The notes under the pieces were generated by a model. It was given only the letters and a program-made list of their open reading frames with translations, was not told where the DNA came from and did not search any database. Positions 18,278 to 26,328 of a stretch of 64,000 bases of DNA are shown in pieces. Numbering within the stretch: position 1 is the first letter of the stretch; each line of letters starts with the position of its first letter. A program made the position numbers and the translations under genes. Source of the DNA: G965267185 sp965267185 (GTDB taxonomy: Bacteria; Pseudomonadota; Alphaproteobacteria; UBA6615); the NCBI GenBank assembly GCA_965267185.1, contig OZ253937.1:2728001-2792000 (forward strand). The letters run 5' to 3'.

Positions 18278-19387
18278 TCAGTTGATGGGGGCGGGATCGA
18301 GGTCCCAATCGCGCTTCGGCTTGCCGCCGGCGGCGCGGATGCGATCCATGTAGGCCGTTAGGATTTCGCCACCCGCATAGCCTTCCGCTTCCCGAGCGCT
18401 CGCCCATAGCCGCCCCAGCGGCGGTAACGCCGTGACCCACTGCTCGCGCCGCGAGCGGAAGAACCGTTGCGTTTGCAGCCCACCTTCTTGCAATTCCGCG
18501 AGCACGCTGGATCCGGCCTCGCAATAGGCTTGCGCGCCGATGGACACGAATTGATCGGCAGCCGCCAACAGCGCCTCGCGCGCAGCCGCAGACAATCCGG
18601 CGAACCGTGCCTCGTTGATCGTGACCGCATAGGTGGTCTGCGGACCGAACTCGGTAAGAAGGTAGTTGTTGAGAACCCGCTCCAGCTTGAGTTCGGCGAG
18701 CTCGGTTATTGGCAAGATTGCGCCATGAATGGCTTCCGCCTCGAACGAGCCTTCTAGTTGCCCCAACGGCAGGCGAACCGGCTCCGCCGCAACGCCGGAC
18801 AACCAGGACTCGATGCGGATTCCGACCGCCAGCGTTAAACCCTCGAGGTCATCGATCGATTTGATTTTCTTGCCGCTGAACAAGCCGTATCCATCGGTGG
18901 TGATGTTCGCCAAATAGATTTGGCCGGACTTCTGCCATGGCTTGTTCATATCCGCGTTTTGGACGTGTAGCGAATGGTAGGCATCCGCAGCGATGTCGCA
19001 CTGTGTGGTCACGAATGGCAGGTGAAAACTGATGCGCTGCAACGGCAGGCGCTTGGGTTCGCGATCGACCGCAACAATGCCGATCTCGCCGACACCGTCG
19101 GATATCGCCTCGAGAACCTCACCGGCCCGCGCAATCGTGCCATCGTAGGCTGGCCGCCACTCGACCGTTGGGGGATCTTCGATCGCCGCCATGCGCTCTT
19201 CGACCGCGGCGCGGAAGTGCTCACGGAAAACCGTCACGGCGGGGTGCCCCGGCGGCAGCCCACTAACGACCGTGAACGTTTCCGTCGATTCGGCAGCGGC
19301 GGCTCCCACGACGCTTGCAACCACTGCCGCCGCCGTAGCTGTTCCTGCAATCAAGGCTCTTAGACCGCTCATCGCCTTTACCGTCAT
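18278..19387 (-). CDS. TRAP transporter DctP-like periplasmic binding protein (orphan)
   Basis: This protein of about 369 residues has a signal peptide (LIAGTATAAAVVASVVGAAA, cleavage near AAA-ES) and a DctP-type solute-binding fold. Landmarks are ETFTVVSGLPPGHPAVTVF, the SIDDLEGLTLAVGIRIESW segment at the position of the ligand-binding Arg, and a helical C-terminus. TRAP binding proteins capture carboxylates in the periplasm, but no DctQ or DctM gene is adjacent. The start is uncertain: ATG codons at 19414, 19387 and 19372 are all possible, and 19387 gives a normal signal peptide. Confidence 0.78.
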   Translation of the reverse strand: MTVKAMSGLRALIAGTATAAAVVASVVGAAAAESTETFTVVSGLPPGHPAVTVFREHFRAAVEERMAAIEDPPTVEWRPAYDGTIARAGEVLEAISDGVGEIGIVAVDREPKRLPLQRISFHLPFVTTQCDIAADAYHSLHVQNADMNKPWQKSGQIYLANITTDGYGLFSGKKIKSIDDLEGLTLAVGIRIESWLSGVAAEPVRLPLGQLEGSFEAEAIHGAILPITELAELKLERVLNNYLLTEFGPQTTYAVTINEARFAGLSAAAREALLAAADQFVSIGAQAYCEAGSSVLAELQEGGLQTQRFFRSRREQWVTALPPLGRLWASAREAEGYAGGEILTAYMDRIRAAGGKPKRDWDLDPAPIN

Positions 19388-19585
19388 GACACCGACCGAA
19401 GAAAACTCGCCCATAGCTGGGCTGGTAATTGGGGGCCATCCCAGGTGCCATACTGGCGCAGAGTGGTTAACGAATCTGATGCAGAACGGCGCGGACGCAG
19501 CACCGGAACCAAGCTTTCGAGGGAACAAGTACGGAAACCACCGACATCAGCGGATGCGGCGGGCCCGCATCAGTTTGCCGCTGGG

Positions 19586-20605
19586 CTAGGCGGCTGCCTT
19601 ACGGTCTTGCAGTCCGAAAGCTTCGGCGATGAGCTCGTAAGACCGCATACGTGCCGCGAAATCGTAGGTAATCGTTAAAATTACCAGCTCGTCCGCGCCG
19701 TGGCGCGCCGCCAGATCTTCGAGCTGCGACTTGACGGTTGCCGGATCGCCGACGAAGCGGTTCGCCTTGTTGTGCTCGATCACCGCCCGTTCGTGTTCCG
19801 TATAGTCGTAGCTCAACGCCTCTTCGGGCGGCGGATAGGGCAAATGCTGGCCCTGGCCAAGTTTGAGCCGCCAGTAATCGCGGCTCGCAGCCAGATGCTC
19901 AGCTTCTTCCGTGGTCTCGGCGCAGATAACGAACACACCAAGACTGACCCTCGGTGCTTCTAACACCGGCGACGGCCGGAAATTCTGCCGATAATGTTCG
20001 ACCACCGCTTCACTCGCGTGGGGCGTGATGAAATGGGCGAATGAATAAGCCAATCCGAAGTGCGCCGCGTAAGCGGCGCTCTGATCGCTTGAACCGAGCA
20101 GCCAGACCTCCGGCAACACGGGCGGAACGGGCGTTACCTTTACTGTTTTGAACGGCTCCGAAACTGGCGGTTTACCGGCTAGGAACGCCGTCATATCGGC
20201 GATCTTGGTGGGGAAATACTCGATGCCGATCTGGCTGCCATAGGCGAGCGCCGCCGCCGTAATCTGGTCGCTGCCCGGCGCCCGGCCAATGCCCAAATCG
20301 ATGCGGCCGGGAAACATGTTTTCGAGCAGCGCGAAATTCTCGGCCACTTTCAGCGGGCTGTAGTGGCTCAGCATCACGCCGCCCGAGCCGACCCGGATGC
20401 TATCGGTTGCCGCGGCGACCCGGGTCACCATGATCTCCGGTGACGATCCGGCGAACCCGTCGGTGCCGTGATGCTCGGCGAGCCAATAGCGGCTGTAACC
20501 AAGGGCCTCAGCCGATTGGGCGAGGCGAATGGTTTCATCTATCGCCTGCGCCGGCGTTCCCCCGGCGCGGACCGGCGACTGGTCGAGCACACTAAAGTCG
20601 ATCAT
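19586..20605 (-). CDS. LLM-class flavin-dependent oxidoreductase (MsnO8/YhbW type)
   Basis: A 339-residue luciferase-like monooxygenase. It opens with MIDFSVLDQSPVRAGGTP and has YWLAEHHG with the conserved His, GGVMLSHYSPLKVAENF, and PGRIDLGIGRAPGSD, which are characteristic of the MsnO8/YhbW subgroup. These enzymes use reduced FMN and oxygen on an unknown substrate. It stands alone on the minus strand; the isochorismatase-like gene follows on the same strand about 50 bases upstream, so a two-gene transcript is possible. Confidence 0.9.
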   Translation of the reverse strand: MIDFSVLDQSPVRAGGTPAQAIDETIRLAQSAEALGYSRYWLAEHHGTDGFAGSSPEIMVTRVAAATDSIRVGSGGVMLSHYSPLKVAENFALLENMFPGRIDLGIGRAPGSDQITAAALAYGSQIGIEYFPTKIADMTAFLAGKPPVSEPFKTVKVTPVPPVLPEVWLLGSSDQSAAYAAHFGLAYSFAHFITPHASEAVVEHYRQNFRPSPVLEAPRVSLGVFVICAETTEEAEHLAASRDYWRLKLGQGQHLPYPPPEEALSYDYTEHERAVIEHNKANRFVGDPATVKSQLEDLAARHGADELVILTITYDFAARMRSYELIAEAFGLQDRKAAA

Positions 20606-20658
20606 GGGAACTAACTAGCATACCAACGCGGCGGGTAAAGCCTCGCGCTGCAGCCGGT

Positions 20659-21327
20659 TCAGATTTCGGACAGCGCCGCGAGCACTTTATCGGACGTCGA
20701 GGTCCAGCCGATCAGCGCATCGGACGACCGCACCATTTCGATCGTCGCCTGTTTGAAAGCCGGGTAATAGCTTTCGGTAGCGTCCTCGACCAAAAGACAC
20801 TCATAGCCCCGGTCGTTGGCCTCACGAATCGTCGTCTGAACACAGACCTCGGTTGTCACGCCGGTAAAGATAAGGTGGGTAGCACCGAGGCGCTTTAGGT
20901 CGTCTTGCAAGCCGGTGGCGTAAAAAGCACCCTTGCCCGGCTTGTCGATAACGGTCTCGCTCGCTTCGGGATAAAGCTCGGGAATGATGTCGGCGCCCGG
21001 TTCACCACAGATCAAAAGACGCCCCATTGGCCCCGGGTCGCCGATTTTCAGCTCCTGCCGGCCCCGCTTTAGCTTCGACGGCGGACAGTCCGACAAATCC
21101 GGCTTATGACACTGCCGGGTATGAATGACCGGCAAGTCGTGCGACCGAAACGCCGCGATCAAGGCCTGCATGGTCGGCACGATCGCCGCGCACGCGCTCA
21201 CATCGAGGCCCAGCGAAGCGCCATAACCACCCGCTTCCAGATAGTCGCGCTGCATATCGATCGCGAATAGCGCCAGCCCTGAGGGCTCGAACGTAAAGTC
21301 ATAGGGTTCTGCGGCAATACTCGGCAT
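20659..21327 (-). CDS. Isochorismatase-like cysteine hydrolase
   Basis: This protein of about 222 residues carries the catalytic triad of the isochorismatase-like hydrolases: Asp in FAIDMQRDYL, Lys in DKPGKGAFYATGL and Cys in TGVTTEVCVQTTIRE, preceded by the usual non-proline cis-peptide segment. Relatives hydrolyse amides such as biuret, ureidoacrylate or nicotinamide, and the DYLEAGGYGA insertion looks like the biuret/ureidoacrylate branch. The ATG at 21327 is used; a TTG at 21339 is an alternative and neither has a strong ribosome site. It is divergent from selA. Confidence 0.85.
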   Translation of the reverse strand: MPSIAAEPYDFTFEPSGLALFAIDMQRDYLEAGGYGASLGLDVSACAAIVPTMQALIAAFRSHDLPVIHTRQCHKPDLSDCPPSKLKRGRQELKIGDPGPMGRLLICGEPGADIIPELYPEASETVIDKPGKGAFYATGLQDDLKRLGATHLIFTGVTTEVCVQTTIREANDRGYECLLVEDATESYYPAFKQATIEMVRSSDALIGWTSTSDKVLAALSEI

Positions 21328-21422
21328 CGTAAAACTCAAGCCAGAAGATCGAAGGAGACTATATCACCCTTGATCGCGCGCCGCTGGCGGCCAACAATTG
21401 GGAAAATTCTGCGAAAGTCACA

Positions 21423-22823
21423 ATGTCGAAACCGATAGCCCTGCCATCCGTCGACCGCGTGCTGCGGTCCGACCCGCTGATTGCGCTGATTGAAGCTCAT
21501 GGCCGCCGGCCGACCACCGATGCCGTGCGCGACGTGCTCGCCGGCATGCGCAGCGCCTTGGCGAACGGCAGCGCCGGAACCGCCGAAGTGAACGAGGCCG
21601 ACATTGCCGCGCTGGTTTCCGAGCGTCTTCTGCGGGCCGAAGCGCCAAGCTTGAAACGCGTCTTCAATCTGACCGGCACGGTGCTGCACACCAATTTGGG
21701 CCGTGCGCCGCTGGCGGCTGAAGCCATCGCCGCCATGACCGACGCGGCACGGGGGGCCAGCAACCTGGAATTCGACCTCGCGACCGGGCGCCGCGGCGAC
21801 CGCGACAGCCATGTCGAGGAGCTCATCTGTGACTTAACCGGCGCCGAAGCGGCAACGGTGGTCAACAACAACGCCGCCGCGGTCATGCTGGTGCTCAATA
21901 CGCTGGCGCGCCGCAAAGAGGTGCCGGTCTCCCGCGGCGAACTTATCGAAATCGGCGGGGCGTTTCGGATCCCCGATATTATGTCGCGCTCGGGCTGCCG
22001 CCTCGTCGAGGTCGGTACGACCAACCGCACCCACGCTGCAGATTTCGAGACCGCGATTAGCCCCCGCACGGCATTGCTGATGGCGGTGCACACCTCGAAC
22101 TACACCGTAGAGGGCTTCACCAGCGCCGTGCCAGAGGCAACACTGGCGACGCTGGCGCGTCAGCACGATCTGCCGTTCGTGGTCGATTTGGGCAGCGGCA
22201 CGCTGGTCGACTTGGAGCGCTTCGGCCTGCCCCACGAACAAACGCCGCGCGATTCGATCAGCGCCGGCGCCGATCTGGTGACATTTTCCGGCGACAAGCT
22301 GCTCGGCGGGCCGCAGGCCGGGCTCGTGGTCGGCCGCGCAGACCTCATCACCAAGCTGAAGAAAAACCCCCTCAAACGTGCCATGCGTTGCGACAAGGTA
22401 ACCATCGCCGCGCTGGCCGCAACGCTGCGCCTGTATAGCGATCCCGACCGGCTGGCAGAGCGGCTGCCGACGCTACATTTTCTCGCCCGCCCGGTCGAAG
22501 ACCTCAAAGAACTGGCCGGCCGGTTAACACCAGCCATAGCGCAGCGGCTTGGCGATCGTTTTAGCGTTGCCAGCGCCCCGACACGCGGCCAGATCGGCAG
22601 CGGCGCGCTCCCGGTGGAAAGCCTCGATAGCTACGCCTTGACGATTGCCCCCGCCGCCAAGCGGGGCCGAGGCGCCGCCCTTAAACGCCTCACTGCCAGC
22701 CTGCGCGCGCTCCCGGTCCCGGTGATTGGCCGCGTGCACGAAGATGCGCTTTGGCTCGACTTGCGCTGCCTCGACGACGAAGCAGCCTTTGTCGAACAAG
22801 TCTCGTTGCTCGATCTCACATGA
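21423..22823 (+). CDS. selA: L-seryl-tRNA(Sec) selenium transferase
   Basis: SelA, 466 residues, the usual length, is a PLP enzyme that converts Ser-tRNA-Sec to Sec-tRNA-Sec using selenophosphate. The N-terminal tRNA-binding domain begins LPSVDRVLRSDPLIALI; the core has NLTGTVLHTNLGRAPL, the VVNNNAAAVMLVLNTLA stretch and the PLP-binding Lys in FSGDKLLGGPQAG. It overlaps selB by four bases (ATGA), so translation is coupled. With selB, tRNA-Sec and selD nearby, the cell can make selenocysteine. The gene is divergent from the isochorismatase-like hydrolase. Confidence 0.97.
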   Translation: MSKPIALPSVDRVLRSDPLIALIEAHGRRPTTDAVRDVLAGMRSALANGSAGTAEVNEADIAALVSERLLRAEAPSLKRVFNLTGTVLHTNLGRAPLAAEAIAAMTDAARGASNLEFDLATGRRGDRDSHVEELICDLTGAEAATVVNNNAAAVMLVLNTLARRKEVPVSRGELIEIGGAFRIPDIMSRSGCRLVEVGTTNRTHAADFETAISPRTALLMAVHTSNYTVEGFTSAVPEATLATLARQHDLPFVVDLGSGTLVDLERFGLPHEQTPRDSISAGADLVTFSGDKLLGGPQAGLVVGRADLITKLKKNPLKRAMRCDKVTIAALAATLRLYSDPDRLAERLPTLHFLARPVEDLKELAGRLTPAIAQRLGDRFSVASAPTRGQIGSGALPVESLDSYALTIAPAAKRGRGAALKRLTASLRALPVPVIGRVHEDALWLDLRCLDDEAAFVEQVSLLDLT

Positions 22824-24742
22824 TTGTCGCCACCGCCGGCCATATCGACCACGGTAAAACGCTGCTGGTGAAAGCGCTCACCGGCATCGACGCCGACCGT
22901 CTGCCGGAAGAAAAACAGCGCGGCATGACAATCGACTTGGGCTTCGCCTATCACACGCTTGCCGACGATACCGTCCTCGGGTTTGTCGACGTGCCTGGCC
23001 ATGAGCGCTTTATCGGCAACATGCTGGCGGGTGTCACCGGCATCGACTACGCCCTGCTGGTGGTTGCCGCCGACGATGGCCCCATGCCGCAAACCCGCGA
23101 GCATCTGGCGATCCTCGACCTGCTCGGCGTGCGCCACGGTGTGGTGGCGCTGACAAAGATCGACCGGGTCGAGACCGGCCGGGTTGCCGACGTCACCGCC
23201 GCGATTTCCAACATGCTCGCACCGACGACATTGGCCGATGCCCCCATTTTTCCGGTCTCGGCTATTACGGGCGACGGCGTCAAAGCCTTGGCAGACCATC
23301 TTTCAACGGCGGCCGCCGAAACCCAGGAGCGCAACGTCCATGGTAATTTTCGTCTGGCGATTGACCGCGCGTTTACCGTGGCCGGAGCCGGCCTTGTTGT
23401 GACGGGCACGGTGTTCAGCGGCCAGATTGATGTCGGCAGTAACGTCTTCCTTGCCGAGTCCGGCCAAGCGGCGCGGGTGCGAGGGATCCACGCCAACAAC
23501 CAGGAGTCCGAGCAAGGCTCTATCGGACAGCGCTGCGCAGTCAATCTCGCCGGCATCGACAAAGACGCCGTGCAGCGCGGCGATTGGCTGGTCTCGTCCG
23601 CAGACCTAAAGCCGGCGCGCAAAATCGACACCAACTTGCACGTTCTCGACACGGAGGTAAGGCCGCTACGCCATTGGACGCCGGTGCACGTGCATGTGGG
23701 AGCCGCGGACGTGACGGGCCGTGTTGCCATTCTTGGAGCTGACCAAATTGCGCCCGGCGGCAACGCTCTCGCACAGCTCGTGCTGGACCACCCAATTGGC
23801 GCCGTCGCTCAAGATCGCTTCATCATCCGCGACCAATCCGCCCAACGAACCATTGGCGGCGGCCATATTGTCGATATTTTCCCGCCCACGAGAGGCCGCG
23901 CCCGCCCCGAACGCATGGCGATGCTCGACGCGCTCGACACCGACGACAACGCTGCAGCGCTTCGCGGCGCACTCATCGTGGCAAACGCGGGGCTCGATCT
24001 GCACCGCTTCGCCATCGCCCGCAACATGACCGGCGACGAGCTGACTGCCTTGGTCGAGCCTAGCGAGGCGGTGGTTACCGGCCCGGCGCCACATCGCTTG
24101 GCCTTCTCCAAGCCGGCCTGGCAAACGCTTCGTGAAGAAACGTTGGCCGCCCTCGATGCGTTCCACGCCAAACACACCGACCGCTTGGGCCCGAGCGTCG
24201 CCCAATTACGCCGCAGCTTGGGCCGCCACGTCCTCGAAGAAGCGTTCACCGGCCTCGTCGAGGCCCTTACTGCGGATGGCACCATCGCCAGCGATGGCAT
24301 GTTGCTGCACCGGCCGAGCCGGAAGGCGGTGTTGGCGCCGGAAGACGAGAAAATCTGGCAGGAGATTTCCCCACTGCTCAACGAAACGCCCCACCAGCCA
24401 CCGGTGGTCCACGATTTGGCGCGGGAAATGGGCGCATCGCCCGACCGGATTGCCCGCACGCTGCGCCGCGCCGCGGCATTGGGACTGGTGGTTCAAGCCA
24501 GCAGAAACCGGTTCTTCGAAAGCGGCGCGCTGGCGTCCCTTGCGACCGTATTCGAGGACGTGGCGCAGGAGCAAACCGATGGGGTGAGCCCCGGCGCCTT
24601 CCGCGACCGAGCCGGCATGGGCCGCAACCTCGCCATCGAGGTGCTCGAGTTCTTCGACCGCGCCGGTCTCTCGCGGCGCGACGGCAATGTGCGCCGGCTG
24701 ATCCGTCCCGCGCGCGAGGTTTTCCCCTCCGCCGATAGCTAG
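22820..24742 (+). CDS. selB: Selenocysteine-specific elongation factor
   Basis: SelB, 640 residues, delivers Sec-tRNA-Sec to UGA codons that carry a downstream SECIS hairpin. The GTPase domain (about 1-170) shows GHIDHGKT, DVPGHERF and LTKIDR; beta-barrel domains follow, then C-terminal winged helices (about 380-635) that bind the SECIS RNA. The ATG at 22820 is taken because it overlaps the selA stop in ATGA and places the P-loop at the N-terminus. A longer in-frame extension inside selA is not credible. The next gene, a bicupin, starts about 110 bases downstream. Confidence 0.97.
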   Translation: MIVATAGHIDHGKTLLVKALTGIDADRLPEEKQRGMTIDLGFAYHTLADDTVLGFVDVPGHERFIGNMLAGVTGIDYALLVVAADDGPMPQTREHLAILDLLGVRHGVVALTKIDRVETGRVADVTAAISNMLAPTTLADAPIFPVSAITGDGVKALADHLSTAAAETQERNVHGNFRLAIDRAFTVAGAGLVVTGTVFSGQIDVGSNVFLAESGQAARVRGIHANNQESEQGSIGQRCAVNLAGIDKDAVQRGDWLVSSADLKPARKIDTNLHVLDTEVRPLRHWTPVHVHVGAADVTGRVAILGADQIAPGGNALAQLVLDHPIGAVAQDRFIIRDQSAQRTIGGGHIVDIFPPTRGRARPERMAMLDALDTDDNAAALRGALIVANAGLDLHRFAIARNMTGDELTALVEPSEAVVTGPAPHRLAFSKPAWQTLREETLAALDAFHAKHTDRLGPSVAQLRRSLGRHVLEEAFTGLVEALTADGTIASDGMLLHRPSRKAVLAPEDEKIWQEISPLLNETPHQPPVVHDLAREMGASPDRIARTLRRAAALGLVVQASRNRFFESGALASLATVFEDVAQEQTDGVSPGAFRDRAGMGRNLAIEVLEFFDRAGLSRRDGNVRRLIRPAREVFPSADS

Positions 24743-24851
24743 CGCCCGGTTGGAGACGAGTGCCGCGAAGGGGTTGCGCCATCGGCACGCGCCGTCAAAA
24801 CTAAAGCCAGCCGGTCTCGGCTCACTTTCGAACTCTAACTAGGAAAATGCC

Positions 24852-25667
24852 ATGTCAGCGCCGATTACGGTGATCCATGTCGACGATGTCGAGATCGAAC
24901 GGATGCAGGAAAAAGACGGCTGGGCGATCTCCGAGTTTCGCCTGCCGATCACCGGTGCATGCGGCAGCTCGACCGCGGTATTCCATTCCATATTCCGGCC
25001 CGGCTCGACCCATGCGAAACATCTGCATGACAATTGCGATGAAATCGCGGTTTACCTGAAGGGCCACGGCGTCGTCGGTCAAAGCGACAGCCGCGCGGTC
25101 GTCACCAACGGCCACTGCCGCATGATGCCGCGCGGATCGGAGCATTTTTTCTACAACGAAACCGAGGATGAGGACGCGGTGGTCATCGGGTTCTACGTCG
25201 GCGCCCCAACGGTGCCTGGTACGGGCTACAAGTTTTGCGGCAACGCCAGCGCCGAAGACTTGGCGATGCCACGAGAAGGCTTATCGGAAGGTATTTTGGT
25301 GCGTTTGGACGATATCCCCGTAAACGAGCCGACCGCTGATATCTGGTCGCCCGCTACGGTGCGCGTGCCGATTGGCACCCACAATGGCAGCACCAACGCT
25401 CTGGTCAACGCCCGCTTTACCCCCGGTAGCGGCCTCGCCCCTCACACGTGCAACAATTGCGAGCAGGTTTATTTTGTTGCCGACGGCACCGGTGTCACCG
25501 GATCAGGTTCGTTCGAATCGGAGGTCCGCGAAGGTCATTTCATATACGTGCCCCAAGGGGCCGAACACTGGCTGCGCAACGACAATAGCGCCTCGACACT
25601 CGAGGTTTTCAACGTCCTTACCGGCGCCGGAAGCCTCGCAGAGGCCGGCTACACACCTATCGGATAG
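24852..25667 (+). CDS. Bicupin protein
   Basis: A 271-residue protein with two cupin barrels. The first has a metal-type motif in STHAKHLHDNCDEIAVYLKG at about 56-75 and closes with PRGSEHFFYN. The second has LAPHTCNNCEQVYFVADG and closes with PQGAEHWLRN. Bicupins include dioxygenases and sugar or keto-acid binding proteins, and the reaction cannot be told. It lies on the plus strand between selB and tRNA-Sec, and may be transcribed with selAB, but nothing in the sequence ties it to selenium. Confidence 0.78.
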   Translation: MSAPITVIHVDDVEIERMQEKDGWAISEFRLPITGACGSSTAVFHSIFRPGSTHAKHLHDNCDEIAVYLKGHGVVGQSDSRAVVTNGHCRMMPRGSEHFFYNETEDEDAVVIGFYVGAPTVPGTGYKFCGNASAEDLAMPREGLSEGILVRLDDIPVNEPTADIWSPATVRVPIGTHNGSTNALVNARFTPGSGLAPHTCNNCEQVYFVADGTGVTGSGSFESEVREGHFIYVPQGAEHWLRNDNSASTLEVFNVLTGAGSLAEAGYTPIG

Positions 25668-25681
25668 GGCTTTACCCGGCG

Positions 25682-25990
25682 CTACTTGCGGATCGCCCGC
25701 CAAATAGCGAAGACGATCAGCGCGGCAGCGAAACCAATCGGCAACACGATGACCGTTGTAATAAGCGGGCGCCAAAACAGCACGAAAACTTCCGGCCCGC
25801 CGATGCTCACCGTCACGACAACCGTAACAATCGCGGAGATGACGGCTGCGATATAAGCTTCGCGCTGAGTGTCGTCCCAAGGGATCGCGCCAGCGTAACT
25901 CTTAGACCGCATACTCATTTGCGCCAGCATGGCCACGAACATGACCGCAAAAGGTAAAACGAAGAAAAGTAAGAAATCAGTGCCGGTCAT
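25682..25990 (-). CDS. Small integral membrane protein of unknown function
   Basis: A 102-residue protein with three hydrophobic helices at about 5-26, 47-65 and 70-98, and a short polar loop SMRSKSYAGAIPWDD in between. No family is recognised. The ATG at 25990 is preferred because GGAGGGTC lies about 6 bases upstream, whereas the longer frame to 26065 has no such signal. It converges on the bicupin gene and is divergent from tRNA-Sec. Confidence 0.6.
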   Translation of the reverse strand: MTGTDFLLFFVLPFAVMFVAMLAQMSMRSKSYAGAIPWDDTQREAYIAAVISAIVTVVVTVSIGGPEVFVLFWRPLITTVIVLPIGFAAALIVFAIWRAIRK

Positions 25991-26064
25991 ATGACCCTCC
26001 AGGTTCCACAGCCCAGTTATTGTCGGGGCGCAGCCACCCGCCTCCCTCGGTTTTTTATATAACA

Positions 26065-26088
26065 CTTCCAGTACGTAAATACTGGCAG
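26065..26088. repeat. Inverted repeat upstream of tRNA-Sec
   Basis: CCAGTA (26068-26073) and TACTGG (26080-26085) are exact inverted copies separated by CGTAAA, and pairing continues outward with one mismatch. It lies in the 208-base spacer between the divergent small membrane protein and tRNA-Sec. It could be a regulator site or a short hairpin; there is no other evidence for either role. Confidence 0.35.
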
Positions 26089-26198
26089 GTCTGGGCGTAA
26101 AGTACTAGGTCCGCGTTGCAAAGCCAAATTGGACTTGATTGCCCACCGCTCTTATCTGAACCCTTGTATCCCACGGCAAAGCCGGGGAAACTGTCCGC

Positions 26199-26294
26199 GG
26201 AAGAGGATCGCACCCCGGTGGGGCGCTCGGACTTCAAATCCGGTGAGGGGCGTTAGACGTGCCTGGTGGGTTCGACTCCCACTCTCTTCCGCCA
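26199..26294 (+). tRNA. selC: Selenocysteine tRNA (anticodon TCA)
   Basis: The 96-base gene has the features of bacterial tRNA-Sec. The acceptor stem is GGAAGAGG, pairing with TCTCTTCC (the eighth pair is G-T); the anticodon loop is CTTCAAA with TCA at 26234-26236; a long variable arm rich in G and C follows; and the T-loop is GGTTCGACTCC. The discriminator G and CCA end are encoded (26291-26294). The same loop and T-arm are found in Escherichia coli selC. It lies 34 bases upstream of the NDH-SelD fusion gene and probably precedes it in one transcript. Confidence 0.96.
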
Positions 26295-26328
26295 AATTTG
26301 GCCCTGGCGAGCGGCGCCCGCGCAATAC

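Noticed and set aside
21423..22823. A cysteine desulfurase or other PLP enzyme instead of SelA
   Set aside because: The N-terminal tRNA-binding segment, the FSGDKLLGGPQAG motif and the overlap with selB identify SelA.
26266..26328. Upstream start for the NDH-SelD fusion
   Set aside because: The frame opens within tRNA-Sec; the ATG at 26329 places the FAD motif at the normal distance from the N-terminus.
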